Source: Promethearchaeota archaeon (lineage in GTDB: Archaea; Asgardarchaeota; Lokiarchaeia; Sigynarchaeales; SOKP01). Taken from it: a DNA stretch of 24,425 nucleotides. The notes under the pieces were generated by a model. It had not been told where the DNA came from, searched no databases, and worked only from the letters and a program-made list of their open reading frames with translations. A program made the position numbers and the translations under genes. The stretch is taken from NCBI GenBank assembly GCA_004524515.1, contig SDNV01000031.1:1-24425 (forward strand), read 5' to 3'. Positions 15,274 through 22,525 of the stretch are shown here, piece by piece. How positions within the stretch are numbered: position 1 is the stretch's first letter; each line of letters starts with the position of its first letter.

Positions 15274-16589
15274 TTTTGCCCCCACGATTCATTCGTATTT
15301 TTAATTAATTCTTGATAGGTCAGATGAGTTTTATTAGCAATTAATTCCCATGTATAATATTTAGATACTTTGATTCTTCCTGTGAAACCGAATTTTTTCC
15401 TTAATTCCTTATTTTTTAATAATAATATTACTTTATTAGCAATATCAGAGATATTATCAAATTCTACTAAATATCCATCGATATTATCTATAATTACGTC
15501 CGGAGTAGCTCCAATATTGGCTCCAATAACTGGTTTTCCCGCAGCCCATGCTTCTAAGAACGCTATACCAAACGCATCACTTCGACTTGGCATACAATAT
15601 ACGTCTGTTTCCATAAAGGCGGCTAATTTTTTGTCATCAAAATAACCTTTCAAATTTTCCGGAGTAAGGTTAATGATTCTAACATCTTTGAATTTTTGAA
15701 TTTTTGACATCTCTCTATTATATGCTAGAGTTGACGGTCCTATAAAAACAAAATACACTTTTTTTATCTTATTTAAAATTAGAGGGATTGAATTTAAAAG
15801 TGAAATCGCCCCTTTCTCATAGTTTTTATACCCACAAAATAAGACCATTTTATATTTTTTTTCTTTTTTTTTAAAAAATTTTTCCTTAAAGTGAAAAGAC
15901 GACATTCTATATTCATTCTTCGTTTCAAATTTTTGAATATCAACCCCCATTGGGATGATTTTAATTTTTTGATCATCAATTTTGCATTTATTTGTTAAAA
16001 ATTGTTTTTCAAGAGGAGTACAAGCAATTAAAAGGTCAAATTTTCTTAAGACTTCTATTAAATTGTTATCTAAATATCTCGGGTTTGAGAAATGGAAAAA
16101 TGGAGTACAAACTGTGGGAATGTTAAAAAAATTTCCAGCTATTAATGAAATAATAAGATTAAAATAAGGAAAAAATGTGGTATGAATTAATTGATATTTT
16201 AAATTATTAGATTTTAAAAGATCTTCTATTAAATCTGGCAAATACGGTCCATTCTTTAAAAAAGATGTAAGACAGTTGTCAGATAATTTTAATGCCCCAA
16301 ATTCTGGGATATTATTAATTTTTTCTATTTTTTCATGTAATGTACTTTTATCCTCTATAGGATATCTGTTAATTCTCAAATTATTAACAAAGTTAAAATA
16401 ATTATCATTTTTGTTGATCGTTTTTCCCTCAGTATTCCTTAAAGCTCTAAAATCAATTGCATTAGAAGTAAAAATATCTATTTCATAAAGATAATTAAAG
16501 GACAAAATTTCAGCCATTCTCTGTAAATAAAACTCAGCCCCTGAGATGGAAGGAAAATATCTTGTTGGTAAATATAATATAGAATTCAA
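15270..16589 (-). CDS. GT4-family glycosyltransferase
   Basis: A 439-residue GT-B glycosyltransferase. The N-terminal domain has the acceptor-side loop YFPSISGAEFYLQRMAEIL. The hinge and donor domain have IKIIPMGVDIQKFE, VLFCGYKNYEKGA and the GT4 donor motif SRSDAFGIAFLEAWAAGKPVIG-like block. In that block the usual first Glu of EX7E is Asp (SRSDAFG), while the second Glu (FLEAW) is kept. It is soluble, with no clear TM segment. No ATG precedes the conserved N terminus: a TAA lies five codons upstream and TTG at 16589 is the only usable start. It is coupled through ATGA to the PLP-enzyme gene. It probably transfers a sugar to a lipid, protein or small molecule linked to that enzyme, but the acceptor is not deducible. 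Confidence 0.88.
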   Translation of the reverse strand: MNSILYLPTRYFPSISGAEFYLQRMAEILSFNYLYEIDIFTSNAIDFRALRNTEGKTINKNDNYFNFVNNLRINRYPIEDKSTLHEKIEKINNIPEFGALKLSDNCLTSFLKNGPYLPDLIEDLLKSNNLKYQLIHTTFFPYFNLIISLIAGNFFNIPTVCTPFFHFSNPRYLDNNLIEVLRKFDLLIACTPLEKQFLTNKCKIDDQKIKIIPMGVDIQKFETKNEYRMSSFHFKEKFFKKKEKKYKMVLFCGYKNYEKGAISLLNSIPLILNKIKKVYFVFIGPSTLAYNREMSKIQKFKDVRIINLTPENLKGYFDDKKLAAFMETDVYCMPSRSDAFGIAFLEAWAAGKPVIGANIGATPDVIIDNIDGYLVEFDNISDIANKVILLLKNKELRKKFGFTGRIKVSKYYTWELIANKTHLTYQELIKNTNESWGQK

Positions 16590-16596
16590 ATTGTTG

Positions 16597-16622
16597 ATCC
16601 GTTATATTTTTCAAATATAATA
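16597..16622. promoter_or_regulatory. Divergent promoter shared by the glycosyltransferase and SWIM genes
   Basis: The two divergent starts (16589 minus, 16633 plus) are only 43 nt apart. The spacer holds TTATATTTTT (about 16601-16610) and ATATAATAAATA (about 16615-16625), TATA-like on either strand at about 20-30 nt from each start. Two transcripts from so short a spacer would have to be leaderless or nearly so. Confidence 0.35.
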
Positions 16623-16632
16623 AATAATTGAG

Positions 16633-17031
16633 ATGCAAATGTCAAAAGAATTACTATTTTCTATCTATGAAAAGATTAAAAAAAAAGGGAAAGTCGATAA
16701 GGATTTTATCGAGTTCTTAGAAGAACTCATACCAAATAAGTCTGATAAAATTATTGAGGTACTAAATAGAGGTATTACTAAATTTATTTATAAACCTTCA
16801 GACAGAATTGTTTGGACAGTGATGGGAAGAGAAAAGGAACATATTATTCTCCCTAGATTATATTGTAGTTGTAAATCATTCTATAAAGAAGTGGTGATTA
16901 ATGGAAAAAAAAAATCTTGTAAACATATGATCGCCCAAATTATTAGTGAAGCACTACATAATTATCAAGTCGTTGAGTTAGAAGATATTGAGTTTAAAAA
17001 TCGAATAAAAGATCTACAATCAAAATTCTAA
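16633..17031 (+). CDS. SWIM-type zinc-finger protein (Sws1/ZSWIM7-like)
   Basis: A 132-residue protein with a SWIM finger, CxC-x15-CxH: C78, C80, C96 and H98, in LYCSCKSFYKEV and SCKHMIAQII. An N-terminal helical part (residues 5-45) and a WTVMGREKEH strand precede the finger. The size and layout match archaeal relatives of eukaryotic Sws1 (ZSWIM7), which works with Rad51 paralogues in the Shu complex during homologous recombination. That role is inferred from homology; no RadA paralogue is adjacent. It shares a very short divergent promoter with the glycosyltransferase gene, and its last 12 nt overlap the convergent ThiI-like gene. Met 3 at 16639 is an alternative start. Confidence 0.85.
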   Translation: MQMSKELLFSIYEKIKKKGKVDKDFIEFLEELIPNKSDKIIEVLNRGITKFIYKPSDRIVWTVMGREKEHIILPRLYCSCKSFYKEVVINGKKKSCKHMIAQIISEALHNYQVVELEDIEFKNRIKDLQSKF

Positions 17032-17655
17032 GATTTCAGCATTTTTTAACGAAGAAGTTATTAGATGATTAGGATCGAATTTTGATTCTGCTTTAAGTAT
17101 TTCAGAAATTTTAGCGTGAGTTTCTGGATATTGTGGATTATATAGACAGGAGGCAGATTTTTGAGCACAAACTTGATATAATCCTATTTTTTCATTTAAT
17201 TGGATAACATCTAATTTATTAAATCCGATTAATGGGCGTAAAATAATAAAATCTTTAGCTAAATCATTATAACCATATAGATTACTTAAAGTCTGACTAG
17301 CTTGTTCTCCTAAAATGTCCCCGGTAACAATAATATTTGTGTTTTCTATTTTTGCTATGTACTTAGCAATTCTAATCATTAATCTTTTACATAATATACA
17401 AGTCAATTTTCTTTCGCAACACTGCACAAAAAGATCTAAGTTAGGATCATGATCAATAAAATAGGATTTTACATTAAAATCTGTAAAATCTGATAATTTT
17501 TGTATAATCGTAATTATTTTATTTTTCAATGAATGGTCTTCATCATCAGAAGTTAAAAAGGAGAGAAATATGGGTTTAAATTCTTTTTTTATCATTAGAT
17601 ATGCTGCAACAGGGCTATCTAATCCTCCAGAAAGTAAGGAAATGAATTTTTTCAT
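17020..17655 (-). CDS. Stand-alone ThiI-like PP-loop (AANH) domain protein
   Basis: A 211-residue protein equal to the adenylating domain of ThiI, the tRNA 4-thiouridine synthase. It has the PP-loop LLSGGLDSPVAAYLM (about 7-21), a CERKLTCILCKRLMIRIAKYIA segment and the ThiI-specific VTGDILGEQASQTLSNL, then LRPLIGFNKLDVI. The N-terminal ferredoxin-like and THUMP domains that bind tRNA are missing, as is a rhodanese domain, so tRNA binding would need a partner. Several Cys remain that could carry sulfur or a cluster (CILC; CAQKSASC). ATG at 17655 forms an ATGA overlap with the YkgJ-like stop and starts where the family does; ATG at 17679 is an alternative inside the previous gene. Confidence 0.85.
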   Translation of the reverse strand: MKKFISLLSGGLDSPVAAYLMIKKEFKPIFLSFLTSDDEDHSLKNKIITIIQKLSDFTDFNVKSYFIDHDPNLDLFVQCCERKLTCILCKRLMIRIAKYIAKIENTNIIVTGDILGEQASQTLSNLYGYNDLAKDFIILRPLIGFNKLDVIQLNEKIGLYQVCAQKSASCLYNPQYPETHAKISEILKAESKFDPNHLITSSLKNAEILEF

Positions 17656-18251
17656 ACTATGAGTTCTTCTCTTTCCCATTCTTTTAAATATTTATTATAG
17701 CTTTGTAAATTTATTTCTCTTGGGATTTGAATTTTATTTTCTGCCTCTAATTTTCGTATTTCAAATTGAATTTTTTTATTTTTTCTAAAAAATATTTCAG
17801 CTTTAGGATATTCCATGGAAAATATTTTTTTTAAAATTTCAGGTTTACTTTTTTTAAGATCATCATAATAATTTTTTACGAATTTACAGAGAGGGTCAAT
17901 AGAGATTTCAAATCTAAACGCATCTAATTGTTGTAATGATAAAGGATAGGATTGGCATGCCAGAGGTTTAATATCATGGATCGAACACCCAATTTCTTTT
18001 TCATAAAATGGACAACACTGATTTTCTTTATCTAGAATAATTCTGTAAGTAAGGACTAAAATTTTATGATTTATTAGATCAGGGAATACCAAATCCTCCA
18101 TGACCATGAAATTTAAATCCCTTTCTTTCGCTATTTGTATCATCATAATAACTTCTTCAGGATAAAGCGGGATTCTTTTTGTTCCCGAGTTTCCAGGTAT
18201 CTCAAAACAGCATTTCCCGCATTTCATACATTTATATTTTAATTTAATCAT
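17652..18251 (-). CDS. YkgJ/UPF0153-type Cys-cluster (putative Fe-S or zinc-binding) protein
   Basis: A 199-residue protein with the CxxCxxCC motif (C8, C11, C14, C15: KCMKCGKCCFEIPG), then CCPFYEKEIGCSIHDIKPLACQSYPL-type residues that complete the metal site (motif near 90-115). The family binds a metal or Fe-S cluster through these Cys; its biochemical role is mostly unknown. It is translationally coupled (ATGA) to the ThiI-like gene, which suggests that the Cys cluster may serve a sulfur-transfer or redox step for that enzyme. The C-terminal 60 residues are charged and helical. It is divergent from the PAC2 gene. Confidence 0.85.
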   Translation of the reverse strand: MIKLKYKCMKCGKCCFEIPGNSGTKRIPLYPEEVIMMIQIAKERDLNFMVMEDLVFPDLINHKILVLTYRIILDKENQCCPFYEKEIGCSIHDIKPLACQSYPLSLQQLDAFRFEISIDPLCKFVKNYYDDLKKSKPEILKKIFSMEYPKAEIFFRKNKKIQFEIRKLEAENKIQIPREINLQSYNKYLKEWEREELIV

Positions 18252-18470
18252 TATATGGACTCTTTAGTAGTCAAGATTTAACATTTTGTCTCTATTTTTT
18301 AAAACTTTAAAGGATTATATGATGAATATATTTAATTTATATTATCTAAATATTCTTTTTAGAAATAATAATCCGATAAATCATCAGTCTATCTGCATAA
18401 TATTCAATTTTATAGATAACAAAATGGAATTAAATTTAACACATAAGAAATTATAAAATTGTCGAAGAAA

Positions 18471-19283
18471 ATGTTGGATTCATTTAAAATTATTGAACAC
18501 CTCAAATTTTCGAAAAGTGATTTTATCAATCCTATTTGTATCATTGGAATGCCAGGAATTGCCGACGTCGGAAAATTTGCTTTAGATTCTCTGGTGGGAC
18601 AGTTGAAAGCTCAAAATTATATGGATATCATTTTTGACGAATATCCCGCTGGAGCAATTGTTGATGATAGTTTACTAGCGGCCCCCAAAGCTGAGATTTT
18701 AATTTGGAAAGATCCTCAGAAAATTAGAGATATATTATTGATAACGGCTGATGCTCAGAGCTTAACTCCTAAGGGGATATACAAAATATCTAATTTTCTC
18801 ACGGAAATCATCGCTAAATGCGGGATTGAATTGATAATTGCCTTAGGAGCTTATCCCGTAAGTAGTAAAAGTCTTAATTCAAAAATTCCTAAGATTTATG
18901 TTACCTCCACAAATCGTAACTTATTAGAAAAATATTTGAATGATAACCAATGCGAAAAAATTCTGAAAGGCGTTATCATAGGTGCTAATGGTTTAATTCC
19001 TACCTTGGCAAAAGCACGATTTAATATTGATGGATTAGTGTTACTTGCAGAAACAGATAATATTGCGATGGTAAATGAGGATATTACCGATTTAAGAGCG
19101 TCTATATCATTATTAGATATGATTAAAAAATCTTTTACCTTACCGATTAAGAAAAAATACTCTTTAGAAAACATTGATGATATTACAAAAAATCTACAGG
19201 AAAAAAGAGATAAGTTAGAGAAAGATCTTGACACATTTAGTATAGTTGATACAGAAGATAAACGTAAATCATTGTATATTTAA
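18471..19283 (+). CDS. PAC2 family protein (proteasome-assembly-chaperone type)
   Basis: A 270-residue PAC2-family protein. The N-terminal family motif is IGMPGIADVGKFALDSLVGQL-like (residues about 20-40), followed by EYPAGAIVDD, DILLITADAQSLTPKGIY, and LIIALGAYPV. Near the middle there is GVIIGANGLIPTLAKARFNIDGLVLLAET, a block shared by archaeal PAC2 (PbaB) proteins. The last 40 residues are a charged, probably coiled-coil, tail (DDITKNLQEKRDKLEKDLDTF). Archaeal PbaB-type proteins help assemble the proteasome, but the wider PAC2 group also includes proteins of unknown function, so the role is tentative. TTG at 18459 (four codons upstream) is an alternative start. Confidence 0.88.
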   Translation: MLDSFKIIEHLKFSKSDFINPICIIGMPGIADVGKFALDSLVGQLKAQNYMDIIFDEYPAGAIVDDSLLAAPKAEILIWKDPQKIRDILLITADAQSLTPKGIYKISNFLTEIIAKCGIELIIALGAYPVSSKSLNSKIPKIYVTSTNRNLLEKYLNDNQCEKILKGVIIGANGLIPTLAKARFNIDGLVLLAETDNIAMVNEDITDLRASISLLDMIKKSFTLPIKKKYSLENIDDITKNLQEKRDKLEKDLDTFSIVDTEDKRKSLYI

Positions 19284-19431
19284 AATTTTACCCTTTTTTT
19301 ATTTTTATTTTAATTTTAAGAAACTGAATCATTTTAAAATGATAAGATAAATTGGAAGAAATTTTTCATGATTCATATTTAAAATTCAAATAATTTAATT
19401 TAACAATAAAAAGATTGAAAAAAAACCAGCC

Positions 19432-19590
19432 TTAGCGAACTTTTATTCTTTTGATAACATCGGGACGCTTTTTATATAAGATACGAAATCCACAATGGCT
19501 ACATTTTATACCTGGCAACGCATTCAGCTCTTTCTTACTTACTTCCTTACCACAAGATTTACGCGCACATACGTATTTAATATCAATCAC
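19432..19590 (-). CDS. rpoP: DNA-directed RNA polymerase subunit P (Rpb12)
   Basis: A 52-residue protein starting at GTG 19590. Its sequence begins IDIKYVCARKSCGKEV and continues ELNALPGIKCSHCGFRILYK, then KRPDVIKRIKVR. This is the Rpb12/RpoP zinc ribbon: the Cys pairs are C8/C13 and C30/C33, followed by the conserved CGFRILYKKRP block. It sits on RNA polymerase near the RpoC/D assembly platform and stabilises the open complex. The first Cys pair is spaced CARKSC (four residues between), where CxxC is usual, an insertion worth noting. A TAA lies five codons upstream, so GTG is the only reasonable start. The usual neighbour, ribosomal protein L37Ae, is absent; it lies alone between PAC2 and TFB. 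Confidence 0.92.
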   Translation of the reverse strand: MIDIKYVCARKSCGKEVSKKELNALPGIKCSHCGFRILYKKRPDVIKRIKVR

Positions 19591-19827
19591 ACTATTTTTT
19601 TTTACTTATAAGAATTTCAATGTATTTTAAAAATTAAGTTTTTCGATTTTAAATGGAAATTGACATTTTTATTTTAAATATTTTAAGAAACGAGGCAATA
19701 AGAGAATGAATAAATCGATGCAAAATATCTTGATTTTATTGGAAAAATTAAAATAAATAGAATTACTTTCTGTAAATTTATATATTAACCGTGAAAACAA
19801 TATATTATTTTTTAAACAATAATAGAA

Positions 19828-20751
19828 TTAAGAAAAAATCTCACTTTGTATCTTTAGATGATTTACAAGCTCTTTATATCGATTTCGAATCGTAGCCTCG
19901 GTTACACCTGCTGCTAGAGAAATTTCTCGTTGAGTTCTGCGCTCTCCTTCCTGCATTGCTGCAACGTATAATGCAGCACCAGCAAGACCAGTAGGAGCTT
20001 TTCCCGCAGTAATATGAAATTTTTTTGCCAATTTTAAAATTTCTGCTGCTCTATTTTGTGTACTACCTGAAAGATTTAATTCAGCACAGAATCTTGAGAT
20101 AAAATTTATTGGAGAAGATACTTTAATGGGAATTTTTAGCTCGTTTATGATTAATCTATAACACCGAGCAATCTTTTTTTTATCAACTGAAGCGAATTCT
20201 ATAAAATCATCTAAGGTTTTAGGGATACTGCTTAATCTACAAGTTGCATATATTGAGGCAATTAACATTGCCTCAATACTTCTTCCCCTTATAAGATTTT
20301 TATTAGCCATTTTCCTATAAATATGTGCTGATGATTCCTTAATATCTTTAGATAGATTTAACTGAGATGCGAATCTGTCTAATTCATTCATAGCATAAGC
20401 TAGATTTCTATCAATAGATTTGTTTGTTCTAGTTCTTACATGCCATTTTCTCAAGCGATATACTTCAGCTTTCATTTTAGGGCTAATATTTTTTCCAAAA
20501 GCATCCTTATTTTTCCAACCAATCATAGTTGAGAGTCCCTTATCGTGTAAGGTAAGAGTAGTAGGGGCTCCAACTCTTACTTTATTATTTGCCTCTTCCG
20601 TAGAAAATGCGCGCCACTCAGGCCCCGAATCTATTATTTTTTGAGTTAAAACTAAACCACATGAATTACATATAATTTCGGCACGTGAATCATCTAAAAT
20701 CAAAGTATTATTACCACATTCAGGACACAAGTTTGAAGTTTCATCCGACAT
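19828..20751 (-). CDS. tfb: Transcription initiation factor TFB (TFIIB homologue)
   Basis: A 307-residue TFB. The N-terminal zinc ribbon (C9/C12, C28/C31) recruits RNA polymerase. The B-reader/linker region contains GPEWRAFSTEE, DKGLSTMIGWKNKDAFG and MKAEVYRLRKW. Two cyclin-like repeats follow (about 110-200 and 205-300), with the BRE-reading helix-turn-helix at the end (EISLAAGVTEATIRNRYKEL). Length and all domains are normal. It is followed on the same strand by rpoP after a 237-nt spacer. An AT-rich box at about 20764-20780 may be its TATA element. Confidence 0.97.
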   Translation of the reverse strand: MSDETSNLCPECGNNTLILDDSRAEIICNSCGLVLTQKIIDSGPEWRAFSTEEANNKVRVGAPTTLTLHDKGLSTMIGWKNKDAFGKNISPKMKAEVYRLRKWHVRTRTNKSIDRNLAYAMNELDRFASQLNLSKDIKESSAHIYRKMANKNLIRGRSIEAMLIASIYATCRLSSIPKTLDDFIEFASVDKKKIARCYRLIINELKIPIKVSSPINFISRFCAELNLSGSTQNRAAEILKLAKKFHITAGKAPTGLAGAALYVAAMQEGERRTQREISLAAGVTEATIRNRYKELVNHLKIQSEIFS

Positions 20752-21070
20752 AATTTGATCAACCCTTTAAAATATCATATCTCTAAGTTCTATAATTATT
20801 TTTACATTTTTAAATGTTTGCGTTTTGACAATTGTTTGGTTAATAATAATGTCTTTAATCTTTGTTCAGTTTAAAATTTATTCTTGATTCCTTGATAGAT
20901 TATTTTTGTCGGTTGAAAATCCAATATTTTAAACTTTTTTTTTTACCAGTAAAAATTGATAATTAAAAATTTAAATTAAATCGTTAAGCCCTAATAATAG
21001 AGTTTTTAGAATGGTTTATAACTAAAAATTACATCCGAAATATTTTAATAAATTCAATTTTTCATTATTA
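20752..21070. other. Intergenic spacer between tfb and the zinc-finger gene
   Basis: The 319-322 nt spacer separates two divergent genes and is very AT-rich. The left end probably carries the tfb promoter (TTTAAAATATC near 20766-20776) and the right end an ATTTTAATAAATT box (about 21043-21055) for the zinc-finger gene. A run of nine T lies at about 20936-20944. I see no tRNA-like fold, no C/D-box pair and no ORF worth calling. Confidence 0.5.
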
Positions 21071-21073
21071 TTG

Positions 21074-21547
21074 ATGCGGTCGATTTACAACGCACATGGA
21101 AAACATTGCTATCTCCGTTCTTTCAAAACTTCTTGTCCAAGCTGTGGAGTAGACGTTCTTTATTGGGAATGTACACATGGATGTAAAGTATTTTTTCAAT
21201 ATCCGCCTTACGGGAAATTGATAAGGCATAAATGCAAGAAATTTAAAGGTAAGAGTAAGCTTTCAAAAAATAAATATCCAATAATTGTTAAGAGCCCTAA
21301 GGGTTTATTAGAAAAAGCATCGCCAAGTTGTCCCGCATGTGGAAAATTATTTAAAACTGAAGTAAATTTAAGAGAGCATTTGAAACAACTTAAAAAATCT
21401 GAAGCTTTACATAGATTATACTATGAACAAGAGATAAAAATTGAGGATAATTCGAGAATAAGCAAAAGATTAAATGATAAATTCAATATTCATTATAAAC
21501 CAGTTTTTGGAAAAATTACCCTTAAAAAAAAAAATAATGATTTTTAA
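21074..21547 (+). CDS. Archaeal zinc-finger protein with a C-terminal C2H2-like finger
   Basis: A 157-residue protein. The N-terminal block HGKHCYLRSFKTSCPSCG, then YWECTHGCKVFFQYPPYG and a final HKC, forms a small zinc-binding module recurrent in archaeal proteins of unknown function. A second finger near residues 88-120 has CPACGKLF with His in REHLKQL and ALHRLY, i.e. a C2H2 arrangement with a long His-His gap. The rest is strongly basic, which suggests nucleic-acid binding. The codon before the ATG is TTG (21071), so the start could be one codon earlier. The Roadblock-like gene follows 124 nt downstream on the same strand. The exact role is unknown. Confidence 0.72.
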   Translation: MRSIYNAHGKHCYLRSFKTSCPSCGVDVLYWECTHGCKVFFQYPPYGKLIRHKCKKFKGKSKLSKNKYPIIVKSPKGLLEKASPSCPACGKLFKTEVNLREHLKQLKKSEALHRLYYEQEIKIEDNSRISKRLNDKFNIHYKPVFGKITLKKKNNDF

Positions 21548-21671
21548 AATTATTCCTATGAATAAATTTTTATTAAAATTTTTATAATTATATTTATAAA
21601 AAAGTTTAAAACTAAGATTTTTAATTATATTGATGTATAACTATAAAAATCGAAATTAAGGAAATGATAAA

Positions 21672-22277
21672 ATGCCATTAGACCCCCAAACTGCTGTTTA
21701 TAATTTAATGCAAGCTGATCCCCATATTATTGCTGCAGCTGTTATTGCAGGTAAAAGTGATATTATTTATAGTACAGATAATTGGGATATTAGTGCTGAT
21801 ATAGGTAGAGTTATTTCAAGTTGGATCGCCCAGAATGCTCAGTTTATTATGGTTTCTGGTGTAAAATATTCCATATTACAATGTGAACCTGAAAGATTAG
21901 TTGCTACCTCGATCCGTGGCGAAGGGAGTATTGTAGCTGCAAAAGATGATGAACATAAGCTAATTGCATATTTAGAACCAGATGGTTATGCCCCTGGAGC
22001 TGCTATGGATGTGCAGCGAACCATAAGTACAATGAGTTCTAAGACCCCCTATTTAGGAGGTGAGGTTCAATTAGGTAAAACGGCACCAGCTGCTGCTTCA
22101 GTAACACCAAGTATTGATCCCCAATTAAAAGGAGAAATTGAGGCATTCCTTGAGTGGATTAAAGATGCTGATGGTCTTTCAGGGTATATAAATTATTATT
22201 TACAGCAAAGCAATGCTCAAATTATCAGCGCACTCTCACAAATTTATCAAGAGCTTCGAAATATTTTTGGTGTTTGA
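21672..22277 (+). CDS. Roadblock/LC7-like domain protein with C-terminal helical extension
   Basis: A 201-residue protein. Residues about 10-118 fit a Roadblock/LC7 fold: a helix, then DPHIIAAAVIAGKSDIIYST, a long helix (SADIGRVISSWIAQ), then VKYSILQCEPERLVATS, GSIVAAKDDEHKLIAYL and a final helix. A short Ala/Pro/Thr linker (about 134-150) joins a C-terminal helical domain (about 150-201, FLEWIKDADGLSGYINYYLQ). In eukaryotes and Asgard archaea Roadblock proteins form dimeric platforms for small GTPases, but no GTPase gene is present in the window. AAGGAA eight nt before the ATG may be a Shine-Dalgarno site, and a TATA-like ACTATAAAAAT is at about 21640-21650. Roadblock is the best guess; the extension is unassigned. 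Confidence 0.68.
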   Translation: MPLDPQTAVYNLMQADPHIIAAAVIAGKSDIIYSTDNWDISADIGRVISSWIAQNAQFIMVSGVKYSILQCEPERLVATSIRGEGSIVAAKDDEHKLIAYLEPDGYAPGAAMDVQRTISTMSSKTPYLGGEVQLGKTAPAAASVTPSIDPQLKGEIEAFLEWIKDADGLSGYINYYLQQSNAQIISALSQIYQELRNIFGV

Positions 22278-22420
22278 ATAAAAGATCTGTAACAAATATT
22301 AATTTTTTAAATCATCTAATTGTGTCTGTTCTTTTGATTTATTTACGAAGTAATATTCTAAAGTTGTTTTATCCGGAATATATTTTATTTTTAAGAATCC
22401 ATTAGAATCTTAAAAATAGA

Positions 22421-22446
22421 ATGTCGAAGAGTTTATTCTTCGATAT
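22421..22446. repeat. 10-bp inverted repeat with 6-nt loop upstream of the argC/lysY gene
   Basis: ATGTCGAAGA (22421-22430) pairs with TCTTCGATAT (22437-22446), nine Watson-Crick pairs plus one G-U, around the loop GTTTAT. It is followed by a second small hairpin, ATTGA/TCAAT (22448-22461), and preceded by TTAAGA/TCTTAA (22391-22396 with 22408-22413). It lies 144 nt after the Roadblock-like stop and about 80 nt before the reductase start. No T-run follows directly, so an operator or RNA structure is as likely as a terminator. Confidence 0.5.
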
Positions 22447-22525
22447 AATTGATTCTTCAATAAAATACTTAGTTAATTAACGATTAGATAGATAAATTTA
22501 TAATTTTATGTTAATTTTTGAATGT

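Noticed and set aside
18312..18374. Possible C/D-box sRNA: stem GGATTAT/ATAATCC with ATGATGA just inside
   Set aside because: The C-box-like motif and terminal stem are present, but I find no CTGA D box or C'/D' pair; in such AT-rich DNA a 7-bp stem can be chance.
19706..19756. 16-codon ORF between rpoP and tfb
   Set aside because: Too short and without any supporting signal or recognisable sequence.
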